A DNA stretch of 64,000 nt from Alphaproteobacteria bacterium LSUCC0396 (GCA_041228345.1 CP166131.1:2473001-2537000); one strand, 5' to 3'. Shown: positions 27,205-37,778, numbered from the stretch's first letter. Numbers and translations are program-made. The notes: generated by a model from the sequence alone, not told the origin.

Positions 27205-28584
27205 ATGACTTGGCAACCAAATAGCTGGCGCGGCCTTCCAATAAAGCAGGTGCCGGACTATCCTGATCTTGACCGGCTGACTGCTGTCGAGAAGATCATT
27301 TCAGGTCGTCCGCCACTGGTATTTGCCGGTGAAGCGCAGAGCCTGCGTGATCGTCTGGGTGCCGTATCGCGCGGTGAGGCGTTCTTGCTGCAGGGCGGTG
27401 ATTGCGCCGAGAGCTTTGCTGAATTTTCAGCGAATAATATCCGTGACAGCTTTAAGGTCATGTTGCAAATGGCGGTTGTGCTGACCTATGGCGCCTCAAT
27501 GCCGGTTATCAAGATCGGCCGGATGGCAGGCCAGTTTGCCAAGCCGCGCTCGGCGCCAACCGAAGTGATTGATGGGGTTGAGCTGCCAAGCTATCGCGGC
27601 GATATGATCAATGGGCCTGCCTTTACCGAAGATGAACGCACGCCCGATCCACGTCGGTTGTTACGCGTTTATGAACAATCAGCCGCAACGTTGAACCTGC
27701 TTCGTGCCTTTGCGCAAGGCGGGCTTGCTGATCTGACCAAGGTGCATAGCTGGGTTGCTGATTTCCTGAAAGATACGCCACAAACGCAGCGTTTTGAGGC
27801 ACTTGCCGAACGTATCGAGGAAAGCCTGAATTTCATGAAGGCGTGCGGTGTCACCGCGCAGACGGCGCGGCCGCTTGCCGAAACCGAGCTTTACACCAGC
27901 CATGAAGCGTTGCTGCTTGGGTTTGAAGAGGCGATGACCCGCCGTGATACAATCACCGACGAGCAGGGCTGGTATGATACATCGGCGCATATGCTGTGGA
28001 TTGGCGATCGTACGCGCCAGCCCGATGGGGCGCATGTCGAATATATGCGCGGTATTGCCAACCCGATTGGCCTGAAATGTGGGCCAAGTCTCGACCCGGA
28101 CGAGTTATTGCACCTTATTGATATCCTGAACCCGAATAATCAAGCGGGCAGGCTGACTCTGATCGTGCGGATGGGCGCAGAGAAGGTGCGTTCAGGCTTG
28201 CCGCCATTATTGCGCGCGGTAAAGGCGCATGGCGCCAATGTCGTGTGGTGCTGTGATCCGATGCATGGCAACACCATCAAGGCCAGCAGCGGTTACAAAA
28301 CCCGCCGCGTTGATGATGTAATGGCTGAGGTCACCGGCTTTTTTGATGCGCATGACGAGATCGGCACCTATCCGGGCGGCGTGCATTTTGAAATGACCGG
28401 ACAGAATGTGACCGAATGTGTTGGCGGCGTTATTGATGTAACCGAGGCCAACCTCGGTGACCGCTATCATACGCATTGTGATCCGCGTCTTAACGGGGCA
28501 CAGGCGCTTGAGCTTGCGTTTCTTCTTGCTGATTTGCTAAAGCGTCGGCGCGGCGTCCCCTCATTTATGTCAAAGGCGGTTTAG
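27205..28584 (+). CDS. Class II (plant-type) DAHP synthase
   Basis: 3-deoxy-7-phosphoheptulonate synthase condenses PEP and erythrose 4-phosphate, the entry to aromatic amino-acid synthesis. The 459 residues match the class II type: [59 protein letters not shown] and [15 protein letters not shown], with the metal-binding Cys, His, Glu and Asp positions. Class II enzymes are usual in alphaproteobacteria. It begins a long same-strand run that continues into NAD and aminoacyl-tRNA genes; the 74-nt gap before the next gene leaves cotranscription possible. Confidence 0.95.
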   Translation: MTWQPNSWRGLPIKQVPDYPDLDRLTAVEKIISGRPPLVFAGEAQSLRDRLGAVSRGEAFLLQGGDCAESFAEFSANNIRDSFKVMLQMAVVLTYGASMPVIKIGRMAGQFAKPRSAPTEVIDGVELPSYRGDMINGPAFTEDERTPDPRRLLRVYEQSAATLNLLRAFAQGGLADLTKVHSWVADFLKDTPQTQRFEALAERIEESLNFMKACGVTAQTARPLAETELYTSHEALLLGFEEAMTRRDTITDEQGWYDTSAHMLWIGDRTRQPDGAHVEYMRGIANPIGLKCGPSLDPDELLHLIDILNPNNQAGRLTLIVRMGAEKVRSGLPPLLRAVKAHGANVVWCCDPMHGNTIKASSGYKTRRVDDVMAEVTGFFDAHDEIGTYPGGVHFEMTGQNVTECVGGVIDVTEANLGDRYHTHCDPRLNGAQALELAFLLADLLKRRRGVPSFMSKAV

Positions 28585-28658
28585 GGTCAAAAGTTCCGCA
28601 AAAGATGCGCCGCAATGCGCGTTGGGGGCATTGATCTTTTTTTACACAAGGTAGACTG

Positions 28659-29795
28659 ATGGCAAAATTTGCGAGCAGCGGGCCGACGCCGGAAACCCAG
28701 CCGAGCCTGACCGATGCCTATTTCAAACATACCCGCAATATCGTTCGGGCGAACGGCGATTGTGAGGTCACCTATGCGGTATTTATGCGCCGGCCAGTGA
28801 CCTTTGCAGGCCGACTGGCAATTGAATGGATTACGGCAATGGCGGCGGCACGCGGTGCCAGTTTGAACATCGAACAGCTGTATGTTGAAGGTGCATGGAT
28901 CGGTGCGGGTGAGCCGATGTGCTATATCACCGGGCCGTTTTCGGTACTTGTTGATCTTGAAACGATTTTCCTGCAACGCTTGGGGCCGGCCTGTGTCGCG
29001 GCCTATAACGCCTATAATATGTGCATGGAATTGCCAAAGGTTGCGTTTTTGGCGATGGATGCACGTCATTGCGCTGGCAGCGAGATGGCGGAGCTGATGG
29101 CCTATGGTGCGTCGGTAGGAGCAGCCAAGGCGCGCGCCAAGGCAAATGCAGTCGGATTTGTTGGTTGTGCGACCGACGCAACAGCGCATTTTTTTGGTCA
29201 GGAAAAGGGCGTTGGTACGATGCCGCACGCGCTGATCGGATATGCCGGTTCAACAGTTCGTGCAGCCGAAATGTTCCATCAAACAATTCCTGACGCGCCT
29301 TTGACTGTGCTGGTTGATTATTTTGGTCAGGAGATTACCGACGGATTGGCGGTTGCTGAGCATTTTCGTGAATTGAGCGATGCCGGCACCCTCTCGCTGC
29401 GCATTGATACGCATGGTGGCCGTTATGTCGAAGGACTTGATACCCAGTCATCCTATGCGGTTCTTGAGCGTAATGTACCGCAGGCCTTGCGTGGTTATCG
29501 TACCGAGGATGAGCTTCGGCTATTGCTTGGCACGGGCGTTAGCGCGGCAGCCGTTTGGCATATGCGTGAACAGCTTGACGAGCATGGGTTCAACAAGGTG
29601 AAAATTGTTGCGTCCAGTGGATTTGGCCCAGATAAATGTCGCGTTTTTGGCCTTGCAAATGCGCCGGTTGATAAAATTGGCACCGGATCATTTCTGCCGC
29701 AAATTTGGTCGCAGACATATGCGACAGCGGATATTGTCGCCTATGATGGCGTGCCACGGGTAAAGACGGGTCGTGAGTTTCTTCTTCGTAAGTAA
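28659..29795 (+). CDS. Nicotinate phosphoribosyltransferase-family protein
   Basis: Probably converts nicotinate and PRPP to nicotinate mononucleotide in NAD salvage. The 378 residues carry family stretches such as PSLTDAYFKHTRNIV, EGAWIGAGEPMCYITGP, DARHCAGSEMAELMAYGASV, GTMPHALIGYAG and VDYFGQEITDGL. It is a little shorter than E. coli PncB. It is followed 15 nt later by NAD synthetase, so the pair covers the first and last steps of nicotinate-to-NAD salvage. A relaxed relative acting on another pyridine base cannot be excluded. Confidence 0.88.
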   Translation: MAKFASSGPTPETQPSLTDAYFKHTRNIVRANGDCEVTYAVFMRRPVTFAGRLAIEWITAMAAARGASLNIEQLYVEGAWIGAGEPMCYITGPFSVLVDLETIFLQRLGPACVAAYNAYNMCMELPKVAFLAMDARHCAGSEMAELMAYGASVGAAKARAKANAVGFVGCATDATAHFFGQEKGVGTMPHALIGYAGSTVRAAEMFHQTIPDAPLTVLVDYFGQEITDGLAVAEHFRELSDAGTLSLRIDTHGGRYVEGLDTQSSYAVLERNVPQALRGYRTEDELRLLLGTGVSAAAVWHMREQLDEHGFNKVKIVASSGFGPDKCRVFGLANAPVDKIGTGSFLPQIWSQTYATADIVAYDGVPRVKTGREFLLRK

Positions 29796-29810
29796 AGGGT
29801 CTATTATCCA

Positions 29811-31472
29811 ATGACAAAGCCGGTTCTTATCGCGCTGGCGCAGATGAATGCGCATCTTGGCAAGGTAAATGCTAATGTTAGCCGCCTTGCTGAGGCCCGC
29901 GCCAAATCAGCGCTACAAGGTGCTGAAATCATCGTGACGCCTGAAATGTTTTTGTCGGGCTATCCTTGCGATGACCTAGTGCTGCGCAATGATTTTATGG
30001 CTGATGTCGCCGCTGGTATTGATCAGTTGACAGAGCTGACGTCGGATGGCGGGCCGGCGATTGTGGTTGGGGCGCCTGCTGCCATTGATGGTGCCATTTA
30101 CAATTCGGTCTTTGTGCTTGATGGCGGCAAACAGCTTGCCAGATTGGACAAGGTGAATCTGCCCAACTACGGCGTGTTCGATGATAAGCGCAACTTTACC
30201 GCAGGTCAGATGCCCGGCCCGGCGATGCTGCGCGGGTTGAAAATCGGGTTTCCGATCTGTGAGGATATCTGGGAGCCGAATGTAGCTGAATGTCTCGAGG
30301 AGTCCGGGGCTGATCTGATTATCGCGATTAATGCCTCGCCGTTTGATATCAGTAAACCAGAACGCCGGATGTCGACGATTGTTGCGCGCACGGTCGAAAC
30401 TGGCCTGCCGGTCGCTTATGTAAATATGGTTGGTGGGCAGGATGAGCTGGTCTATGACGGCAGCTCTTTTGCCATTAATGCTGGCGGCAAGCTCGCGTGT
30501 CATTTGCCTAGTTTTTCTGAGTCTATCGTGGTGATTTCGGCGCAGAAAACCGCCGGAATGGTGGCATTGACTGGCCAGATCACCCCGCCTGACAGTGATC
30601 TGACCGCGCTTTACCGCGGTTTGTGCCTTGGGCTGCGCGATTACGTTCATAAAAACGGCTTTCCCGGCGTTTTGCTGGGATTGTCGGGGGGCATTGACTC
30701 GGCTTTGGTGGCGGCACTTGCGGTTGATGCGCTTGGTGCAGAGGCAGTTCATGCGGTGATGATGCCGTCGGCCTTTACCAGTCAGGAAAGCCTTGATGAT
30801 GCTGCTGAAATGGCGGCGGCGCTTGGTATACGGCTAGATACCATTGCGATTACACCGGCGGTAGATGCGCTTGGCACGATGTTGGCTGACCAGTTTGCCG
30901 GCACCGCGCCTAATGTTGCCGAGGAAAATATCCAGTCGCGGCTGCGCGGTTTGATTTTGATGGGCATTTCCAACAAACATGGTGCGATGGTGCTGGCGAC
31001 GGGTAATAAATCTGAATATGCCGCAGGCTATTCAACGCTATATGGCGATATGTGTGGCGGTTATGCGCCGCTGAAGGATGTTTGGAAGGTCGATGTTTTC
31101 CGTTTGTGTGAATGGCGTAACCGGCATTTGCCGCGCGGTGCGGCAGGCCCAGAAGGTTTGGTCATCCCCCAAGCGATCATTGATAAGCCGCCATCAGCAG
31201 AACTGCGCCCCGATCAAAAGGATACGGACTCGCTGCCACCCTACGACCAGCTGGACGCGATTATGGCCGCGTTGTGCGAGGAAATGGCTGATATCGAAAC
31301 AATCGTTGCACGCGGATATAACCGTGATGATGTTACCCAAGCAAGCCAGCTATTATTCCGTGCTGAATATAAGCGGTTTCAGGCGGCTCCCGGGCCAAAG
31401 ATGACGCCGGTTGCTTTTGGCCGTGATCGCCGTCTGCCCTTGACCTCTGGCTTTAATCCGATAAAACGCTAA
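29811..31472 (+). CDS. nadE: Glutamine-dependent NAD+ synthetase NadE
   Basis: Amidates nicotinic acid adenine dinucleotide to NAD+, using glutamine-derived ammonia and ATP. It has 553 residues in two domains. The N-terminal nitrilase-type glutaminase has its Glu in VTPEMFLSGYPCDDLVLRND, Lys in RLDKVNLPNYGVFDD and Cys in FPICEDIWEP. The C-terminal NAD synthase has the PP-loop LLGLSGGIDSALVAALAVDA and GNKSEYAAGYSTLYGDMCGG. It lies 15 nt after the nicotinate phosphoribosyltransferase gene. Confidence 0.96.
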   Translation: MTKPVLIALAQMNAHLGKVNANVSRLAEARAKSALQGAEIIVTPEMFLSGYPCDDLVLRNDFMADVAAGIDQLTELTSDGGPAIVVGAPAAIDGAIYNSVFVLDGGKQLARLDKVNLPNYGVFDDKRNFTAGQMPGPAMLRGLKIGFPICEDIWEPNVAECLEESGADLIIAINASPFDISKPERRMSTIVARTVETGLPVAYVNMVGGQDELVYDGSSFAINAGGKLACHLPSFSESIVVISAQKTAGMVALTGQITPPDSDLTALYRGLCLGLRDYVHKNGFPGVLLGLSGGIDSALVAALAVDALGAEAVHAVMMPSAFTSQESLDDAAEMAAALGIRLDTIAITPAVDALGTMLADQFAGTAPNVAEENIQSRLRGLILMGISNKHGAMVLATGNKSEYAAGYSTLYGDMCGGYAPLKDVWKVDVFRLCEWRNRHLPRGAAGPEGLVIPQAIIDKPPSAELRPDQKDTDSLPPYDQLDAIMAALCEEMADIETIVARGYNRDDVTQASQLLFRAEYKRFQAAPGPKMTPVAFGRDRRLPLTSGFNPIKR

Positions 31473-31550
31473 GGCGCGTGGATATGATTTTGGCCGCGGG
31501 CGAAACCAACGCTGAAAGATACCGGCCTTGAGCCAAAAAGGAGTCGTTTG

Positions 31551-32891
31551 ATGACTGCAATTAAAGTCCGCTTTGCCCCTAGCCCCACTGGGCGGCTGCA
31601 TGTTGGTAATTTACGGACAGCGTTGGTGAATTACCTGTTTGCGCGCAAAACTGGTGGTCAGTTTATGCTGCGGATTGACGACACTGACACCGAGAGGTCG
31701 AGTGCGGCGTTCGAGGCTGATATCAGAGCCGATCTTGAATGGATGGGCATGGGCTGGGACTGTGAGGACCGCCAATCGCTTCGCCTTGAGCGTTATGATG
31801 CGGCGCTAGCCACGCTGATTGCGGCTGGGCGGGCTTATGCCTGTTATGAGACGCCTGAGGAATTGTCGCTAAAGCGTAAAGCACAGCTATCGGCTGGCAG
31901 GCCGCCGGTTTATGACCGCACAGGCCTGAAGCTAAGCGATGATGAAAAAGCCAAATTTGAGGCACAAGGCCGGCGTCCGCATTGGCGGTTTTTGCTGAAT
32001 GATGCCGAGGTCAGCTGGCACGATATGGTGCGGGGTGATGTCGCCTATCATATGTCTAGCCTGTCCGATCCGGTTTTAATGCGTGAAGATGGGCGGGTGA
32101 TCTATACGATGGCCTCGGTGGTTGATGATATTGATCATGGCATTACGCATATTCTGCGCGGCGAGGATCATGTGACGAATTCAGCGGCACAGATTCAGCT
32201 TTTCGAAGCGCTGGGTGCGAACGCCCCAACGATGGGTCATCTTGCGCTACTGGCTGGTGCTGACGGCGAGGGATTGTCAAAACGCCTTGGCAGCATGTCG
32301 ATTGGTGAATTGCGGCAGAGCGAGATTGAGCCAGCGGCGATTGCTAGCGTTCTTGCCCGTATCGGCACCGCAGATCCGGTCGAGGCAAAGCTCGACATGG
32401 CACAGATCATTGCCGGTTTTGACATCACCCGGTTTGGCCGTGCTACAGCCAAATTCGATCCGGCCGAATTACAGAAAATCAATGCGCAGATTATTCAGGA
32501 AATGCCGTTTGAATTGGTCACTGCGCGCCTCGAAGAAATCGGCGTAAAGGGCGATGCACTATTCTGGGAAACAGTGCGTGGCAATATCATGAACCTTGGC
32601 GAGGCAAAAATCTGGTGGGATATCTGTACTGGTGAAATAACGCCGATCATTGATGCGAACAACGTTACCAATGCAGCTGCTGCGCTGTTGCCGCAAGGTG
32701 ATCTTGATGCCTCGATATGGAAAGGGTGGACAACTGCCATCGCGGCCGAAACCGGGGTAAAGGGCAAGGGGCTTTTCATGCCGTTGCGGCTGGCGCTAAC
32801 CGGGGTTGAGGCTGGCCCTGAGCTGGCGCCTTTGCTGGGTCTAATAGGCCGTGAGCGCGTGTTAAAGCGCCTGCAAGGGGTGGCCGCATGA
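31551..32891 (+). CDS. gltX: Glutamate-tRNA ligase GltX
   Basis: Charges tRNA-Glu, and in alphaproteobacteria often tRNA-Gln for later transamidation. AAAAGGAG precedes the ATG at 31551, giving 446 residues; the TTG one codon earlier is unneeded. The class I HIGH-type motif is PSPTGRLHVGN (10-20) and the KMSKS-type motif is GLSKRLG near 242-248. DVAYHMSSLSDPVLMREDGR and VDDIDHGITHILRGEDH are family stretches. Its final ATGA overlaps the start of cysS, indicating translational coupling. Many alphaproteobacteria carry two gltX genes; whether this is the discriminating or non-discriminating copy is unknown. Confidence 0.95.
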   Translation: MTAIKVRFAPSPTGRLHVGNLRTALVNYLFARKTGGQFMLRIDDTDTERSSAAFEADIRADLEWMGMGWDCEDRQSLRLERYDAALATLIAAGRAYACYETPEELSLKRKAQLSAGRPPVYDRTGLKLSDDEKAKFEAQGRRPHWRFLLNDAEVSWHDMVRGDVAYHMSSLSDPVLMREDGRVIYTMASVVDDIDHGITHILRGEDHVTNSAAQIQLFEALGANAPTMGHLALLAGADGEGLSKRLGSMSIGELRQSEIEPAAIASVLARIGTADPVEAKLDMAQIIAGFDITRFGRATAKFDPAELQKINAQIIQEMPFELVTARLEEIGVKGDALFWETVRGNIMNLGEAKIWWDICTGEITPIIDANNVTNAAAALLPQGDLDASIWKGWTTAIAAETGVKGKGLFMPLRLALTGVEAGPELAPLLGLIGRERVLKRLQGVAA

Positions 32892-34261
32892 CGGTGCTGA
32901 GACTGCATAATACGCTGACACGCAAAAAGGAAGATTTTGTTCCGATTGATCCTGATCATGTGCGTGTCTATGCTTGCGGCCCAACGGTTTATGGCCGTAT
33001 CCATGTCGGCAATGCACGTCCGATCGTGGTGTTTGATGTTTTGGTCCGGCTGTTACGCCTGCGTCACTCAAAAGTAACCTATGTTCGCAATATCACCGAT
33101 GTTGACGACAAGATTAATGTCAGGGCTAGTGAACGCGGCATTCAGATTGACGAGCTATGCGCCGAAACGATTGAGACTTTTCATCAAGATACTGCCCGCC
33201 TTAGTGCGCTGGCACCTGACATTGAACCGCGCGCAACGCATCATATTGCTGAGATGCAGGCGATGATCACGACCCTGATCGAAAAGGGTCATGCCTATGA
33301 GGCCGATGGTCACGTGCTGTTTCAGGTTTCGACCATGGATCATTATGGGGCGCTGTCCAAGCGGTCGATGGATGATATGATTGCCGGTGCAAGGGTTGAG
33401 GTTGCCCCCTATAAGCGTGAGCCTGCGGATTTTATTCTGTGGAAGCCAAGCAGTGATGATCAACCCGGATGGGACAGCCCGTGGGGGCGTGGCCGTCCCG
33501 GCTGGCATATCGAATGTTCGGCGATGGCAAAGACCTATCTTGGTGAGGTCTTTGATATTCACGCTGGTGGACTTGATCTGATTTTTCCGCATCATGAAAA
33601 TGAAATCGCGCAAAGCTGTTGTGCGCATGATCAGCCTAAAATGGCGCATTACTGGCTGCATAACGGTTTTGTGACGATGAATGACGAAAAAATGTCAAAA
33701 TCGTTGGGGAATATCATTTCAGTCACCGACGCTGCCGACCAGTATCGCGGTGAAACATTGCGTGCGGCTTTGTTGTCGGCGCATTATCGCGCCCCACTGG
33801 ATCTGTCGGATAGTGCGATGCGTGATGCACGCAACGGCCTTGACCGTCTGTATCGTGCGGTTGGCGATATTGTTTTTGACGCTGACAAGATTGACGCCGG
33901 ATTTACCGATTGTTTGCTTGATGATTTAAACACGCCCGCGGCAATTGCCCGGCTGCATGAACTTGCGCGTCTCGCAAATAAGGGTGATACGTCAGCCGCG
34001 ATCGCATTGAAGGCCAGCGCATCAGTGCTCGGGCTTTTGCAACAAGACGCTGAAAGCTGGGCAAAGGCGGGCGATGCAGCAACTGATGCGGCAACTGCTG
34101 ACGGGATGGATGACGCGGCGATTGATGCGTTGATCGAGGCGCGGAAACAGGCGCGCGCAAATCGTGATTTTGCCAAGGCAGATGAAATTCGCGATCAACT
34201 GACCGACGCTGGTATAATTCTTGAAGATAGTGCCGATGGAACGGTTTGGCGGCGACGATAG
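32888..34261 (+). CDS. cysS: Cysteine-tRNA ligase CysS
   Basis: Charges tRNA-Cys. The 457 residues show the class I signatures: YACGPTVYGRIHVGNARP, with zinc ligand Cys30 and HVGN at 39-42; WHIECSAMAK and DLIFPHHENEIAQS, which complete the zinc site; and EKMSKSLGN. It starts in the ATGA overlap with gltX. The C-terminal anticodon-binding part contains an alanine/aspartate-rich stretch (AGDAATDAATADGMDDAAID), slightly more repetitive than usual. Confidence 0.96.
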   Translation: MTVLRLHNTLTRKKEDFVPIDPDHVRVYACGPTVYGRIHVGNARPIVVFDVLVRLLRLRHSKVTYVRNITDVDDKINVRASERGIQIDELCAETIETFHQDTARLSALAPDIEPRATHHIAEMQAMITTLIEKGHAYEADGHVLFQVSTMDHYGALSKRSMDDMIAGARVEVAPYKREPADFILWKPSSDDQPGWDSPWGRGRPGWHIECSAMAKTYLGEVFDIHAGGLDLIFPHHENEIAQSCCAHDQPKMAHYWLHNGFVTMNDEKMSKSLGNIISVTDAADQYRGETLRAALLSAHYRAPLDLSDSAMRDARNGLDRLYRAVGDIVFDADKIDAGFTDCLLDDLNTPAAIARLHELARLANKGDTSAAIALKASASVLGLLQQDAESWAKAGDAATDAATADGMDDAAIDALIEARKQARANRDFAKADEIRDQLTDAGIILEDSADGTVWRRR

Positions 34262-34356
34262 TAATGATTAAGCAATTTTGTTAAACCGAAGTCACAAAAC
34301 CAAACAAATATGCGGTAATCGCGGCATTGTTTGGCACAGGCGGTGGGAGAATATCA

Positions 34357-35973
34357 ATGGGTAGCGATAAGATATGGCTGTTTGACACCACATTACGTGA
34401 TGGTGGGCAAACCCGCGGCGTTGATTTTTCACGTGCGGACAAGGTTGCTATCGCGCAGGCTCTAGATGACATCGGGATTAATTATATCGAGGCTGGCTGG
34501 CCGGGGGCAAACCCAACCGATGATGCCTTTTTCGCCAAGCCCCCATCGCTGAAAAAGGCCAAGCTTGTTGCCTTTGGCATGACGCGGCGCGGCGGGCGCA
34601 GTACCGCCAATGATCCCGGGCTAAGCGCGGTGATTGATGCCGAGGCTGATGCCGCGTGCCTTGTTGGAAAAACGTGGGATTTTCATGTCAAAACCGCGTT
34701 AAATACGACGCTGGATGAAAATTTGGAAATGATCCGGCAATCATTAATCGCTGCCGCTGATCGTGGCCGTGAGCCAATATTTGATTGCGAGCATTTTTTC
34801 GACGGCTATAAAAATAACCCGGATTTTGCGCTTGATTGCATCCGCGCGGCACAGGAAGGTGGCGCAACATGGGTGGTCTTGTGCGATACGAACGGCGGCA
34901 CGCTTCCTGATGAAGTGTTTGAAATTGTCAGTGCAGTCCACAAAAAAATGCCAGACGTTCGACTTGGTATTCATTGCCATAATGATGCCGGTGTTGCGGT
35001 GGCAAATTCACTGGCGGCAATCGCGGCTGGTGCGCGTCAAGTGCAGGGCACGATCAACGGCCTTGGCGAGCGTTGCGGCAACGCCAACCTGATCACCCTG
35101 ATCCCGACATTGGTGCTAAAGACTGACTATGAAACCAGCATCTCCGAGGCCAGCTTGCCAAAGCTGATGGGGCTGTCACGGTTTCTTGATGACCGGTTGA
35201 ACCGTACGCCTGATGCGCACGCGCCTTATGTCGGGGCGGCGGCATTCGCCCATAAGGGCGGTCTGCACGCCTCAGCAGCGCAAAAGGATCCGCGTACCTA
35301 TGAGCATGTGCCGCCGGAAAAAGTCGGTAATGAGAGGCATTATCTTGTGTCCGATCAGGCTGGTCGTTCAAATATGCTGGCGCGGTTTGCCGAGTTCAAT
35401 ATTGAAATTGACCCCAAGGATAAACGGCTGGATACGCTGATTAGCGTGGTGAAAGCCAAGGAGTTCGAGGGCTGGTCGTTTGATTCTGCCGAAGCCAGCT
35501 TTGAGTTGTTGGCGCGCCAGATGCTGGGCGAGGTTCCGGAATATTTCCGCATTGGCCGGTTTCGCGTGATGGATGAACGCAGGTTCAATGCGCGCGGTGA
35601 ATTGGTCGTTGAGTCCGAGGCGACAACAACAATTTTTGTTGGTGATGAATGTTTCCATGAGGCCGCCGTTGGTAATGGCCCGGTGAATGCAGTTGATACA
35701 GCGATGCGCAAAGCGCTGGTGGCAGCTTATCCATCCTTGGCCGATGTTGAGCTGGTCGATTATAAGGTGCGTATTCTCGATGCGGCCGAAGGCTCTGGAA
35801 CGGGTGCGATTACCCGGGTGATGATCGAATTTTGCGTCCCTGATGGTACCGTGTGGCGCACTGTTGGATTGTCGACGAATATCATTGATGCGTCGGTTGC
35901 CGCGCTTGGCGATGGCATGATTTGGAAATTGCAGCATGATCAGATCGCTGGCCCAAAGCCAAAAATAAAATGA
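34357..35973 (+). CDS. cimA: (R)-citramalate synthase CimA
   Basis: Condenses pyruvate and acetyl-CoA to (R)-citramalate, a threonine-independent route to 2-ketobutyrate and isoleucine. The ATG at 34357 follows GGTGGGAGA and gives 538 residues. The TIM-barrel catalytic part begins FDTTLRDGGQTRGVDFS (DTTLRDG at 10-16), with the metal-binding GIHCHNDAGVAVANS and TINGLGERCGNANL. A C-terminal LeuA dimer/regulatory domain follows. The GQTRGVDFS context and length fit CimA better than 2-isopropylmalate synthase. It overlaps trmJ by ATGA. Confidence 0.9.
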   Translation: MGSDKIWLFDTTLRDGGQTRGVDFSRADKVAIAQALDDIGINYIEAGWPGANPTDDAFFAKPPSLKKAKLVAFGMTRRGGRSTANDPGLSAVIDAEADAACLVGKTWDFHVKTALNTTLDENLEMIRQSLIAAADRGREPIFDCEHFFDGYKNNPDFALDCIRAAQEGGATWVVLCDTNGGTLPDEVFEIVSAVHKKMPDVRLGIHCHNDAGVAVANSLAAIAAGARQVQGTINGLGERCGNANLITLIPTLVLKTDYETSISEASLPKLMGLSRFLDDRLNRTPDAHAPYVGAAAFAHKGGLHASAAQKDPRTYEHVPPEKVGNERHYLVSDQAGRSNMLARFAEFNIEIDPKDKRLDTLISVVKAKEFEGWSFDSAEASFELLARQMLGEVPEYFRIGRFRVMDERRFNARGELVVESEATTTIFVGDECFHEAAVGNGPVNAVDTAMRKALVAAYPSLADVELVDYKVRILDAAEGSGTGAITRVMIEFCVPDGTVWRTVGLSTNIIDASVAALGDGMIWKLQHDQIAGPKPKIK

Positions 35974-36779
35974 TGACGTTACCAACGGCGCCAATCGTCA
36001 TTTTGGCGCGTCCTCAAATGGGCGAAAATATCGGCGCTGCGGCGCGTGCCATGATGAATTGCGGCCTCTCTGAGCTGCGGCTTGTTGCGCCGCGTGATGG
36101 GTGGCCGAATCCGGCAGCGTTACCGATGGCTGCAGGTGGTAGCCAGATTATTGAAAATGCGCGTGTTTTTGACAGTCTGGCCGCGGCGGCGCATGACGTG
36201 TCCTTGATGCTGGCAGCAAGCGCGAGGCGGCGTGACCTTCCGATTAAAAGTACTAATCCACGCGCTGCGGCGGCGATGATGCTGGCGCATGACCGGAATA
36301 ACGCCACACATCCTGATCAATCACCAACCGGCCGGACGGCGATGCTATTTGGGCCAGAGGCATCTGGGCTGGATAATGATGAGGTGGTTCTGGCGGATGT
36401 TCTGGTGACAGCGCCGCTAAACCCGTCATATCCGTCGCTTAATCTTGCGCAGGCAGTTTTGCTAATGGCCTGGGAATGGCGGATGGCAGCGCATCTAGAG
36501 GCGGTGGCGGGAGCCGAAAATACGGTCGGGCAAGCCGGACATATGCCGCGCCCTGTTCAGGAATTACCCGACGCGCGGCAGGCATCGGTTAAAGAGCGCG
36601 ATTTTTTCTTTCAGCGGCTTGAAAATGCGCTGGATGATGGCGGGTTCTTTACCGCCCCTGATATAAGTAATGTGGTAAAGCGGAACCTGCGGGCTTTATT
36701 TACCCGTGCCGGCCTTTCGGCGCAGGAAATCAGCACGCTTCATGGGGTGATTCAAGCGTTGACGCGAAAGCGGCGATAA
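35970..36779 (+). CDS. trmJ: tRNA (cytidine/uridine-32-2'-O-)-methyltransferase TrmJ
   Basis: A SPOUT-class RNA methyltransferase, probably modifying position 32 of tRNA anticodon loops. It has 269 residues: VILARPQMGENIGAAARAMM at the N terminus (motif 1), TAMLFGPEASGLDNDEV (motif 2), then PLNPSYPSLNLAQAVLLMAW (motif 3), the last two forming the SAM-binding knot. A C-terminal helical extension follows, as in TrmJ. It starts within the cimA stop (ATGA) and precedes rpsD. Confidence 0.92.
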   Translation: MMTLPTAPIVILARPQMGENIGAAARAMMNCGLSELRLVAPRDGWPNPAALPMAAGGSQIIENARVFDSLAAAAHDVSLMLAASARRRDLPIKSTNPRAAAAMMLAHDRNNATHPDQSPTGRTAMLFGPEASGLDNDEVVLADVLVTAPLNPSYPSLNLAQAVLLMAWEWRMAAHLEAVAGAENTVGQAGHMPRPVQELPDARQASVKERDFFFQRLENALDDGGFFTAPDISNVVKRNLRALFTRAGLSAQEISTLHGVIQALTRKRR

Positions 36780-36794
36780 CCACAGCGAAATTCG

Positions 36795-36821
36795 TTGACA
36801 AACCGCGGAAAACCCCATAGT
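36795..36821 (+). promoter_or_regulatory. Candidate rpsD promoter
   Basis: TTGACA at 36795-36800 is followed by CATAGTTT from 36816. This resembles alphaproteobacterial housekeeping promoters of ribosomal and tRNA genes, although the spacer of 15 bases to CATAGT is short (17 to TAGTTT). It lies 120-145 bp before the rpsD start, after the trmJ stop. Confidence 0.4.
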
Positions 36822-36939
36822 TTGCCGCAAATTCTCGGGAAAGTGGATTGCACCAGCGGGGTGTGATGCCGGTCAAGATAGCAAATAATTGCGCTATTGC
36901 GACCCTACCGGGACAACAACGGAACAAAAGGAGCCAAAA

Positions 36940-37566
36940 ATGGCAAAATCCGATCATAAGCGGCATTCCGCGAAACATAAAATTGACCGCCGTCTTGGTG
37001 TAAACCTATGGGGTCGTCCAAAATCTCCTGTAAATTCACGCGAATATGGCCCGGGCCAGCATGGTCAGCGCCGCAAAAAGCCAACTGACTTTGGTGTTCA
37101 GTTGATGGCCAAGCAAAAGCTTAAAGGCTATTACGGCAATATCGGTGAAAAGCAGTTCAAAAAATATTATGCCGAGGCTGTGCGCCGCCGCGGTGATACA
37201 GGCCAGAACCTGATCGGTATTCTTGAATGCCGTCTTGATGCTGTTCTGTATCGCTCGAAAATGGTTCCAACCGTTTTTGCCGCGCGCCAGACCATCAACC
37301 ACGGCCATGTTTTGGTAAATGGCAAGCGTTGTAACATTGCGTCAGTCATGTTGAAGCCGGGCGATGTGATCAGCCTGAAAGACAAGGCAAAGAACATCCC
37401 AGCGGTTCTTGATGCGATTGCGTCAGTCGAGCGTGATGTTCCTGAATATGTCGATGCTGACCATGGAAAATTCTCGGCAACTTTCTTGCGGGTGCCAGCG
37501 CTGGATGAGGTGCCTTACCCAGTTCAGATGGAACCAAATCTGGTGGTCGAATATTACTCACGTTAA
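36940..37566 (+). CDS. rpsD: 30S ribosomal protein S4
   Basis: A 16S rRNA-binding primary assembly protein of the small subunit. The ATG at 36940 follows AAAAGGAG, giving 208 residues beginning [20 protein letters not shown]; the longer ORF from 36889 is not supported. The N-terminal S4 domain has [20 protein letters not shown]. The S4 RNA-binding motif is [20 protein letters not shown] followed by [14 protein letters not shown]. It is followed by a strong terminator at 37611-37637, so it probably forms its own unit. Confidence 0.97.
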   Translation: MAKSDHKRHSAKHKIDRRLGVNLWGRPKSPVNSREYGPGQHGQRRKKPTDFGVQLMAKQKLKGYYGNIGEKQFKKYYAEAVRRRGDTGQNLIGILECRLDAVLYRSKMVPTVFAARQTINHGHVLVNGKRCNIASVMLKPGDVISLKDKAKNIPAVLDAIASVERDVPEYVDADHGKFSATFLRVPALDEVPYPVQMEPNLVVEYYSR

Positions 37567-37610
37567 TCACTGAGGGTGGCAAACAGCCGTTCGAGCCAGA
37601 TCAAATTCAA

Positions 37611-37637
37611 AAAGGCGGTACGCAAGGTGCCGCCTTT
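37611..37637 (+). terminator. Intrinsic terminator after rpsD
   Basis: AAAGGCGGTAC (37611-37621) pairs with GTGCCGCCTTT (37627-37637), an 11-bp stem with one G-U pair around a five-base GCAAG loop. It is followed by GTTTGTGCCGTCTTTTTT. It lies 45 bp past the rpsD stop. Confidence 0.78.
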
Positions 37638-37778
37638 GTTTGTGCCGTCTTTTTTGGTGCACCCTTTTGGATGCCTCCCTTTTTGATGCCAAAGTCGGCA
37701 ACCGCTTATCACCCCTATTAAAATCTATTTAAGTGCGTTTATCATAACCCAATATTCACGAGTGATATGGAGGTCTTG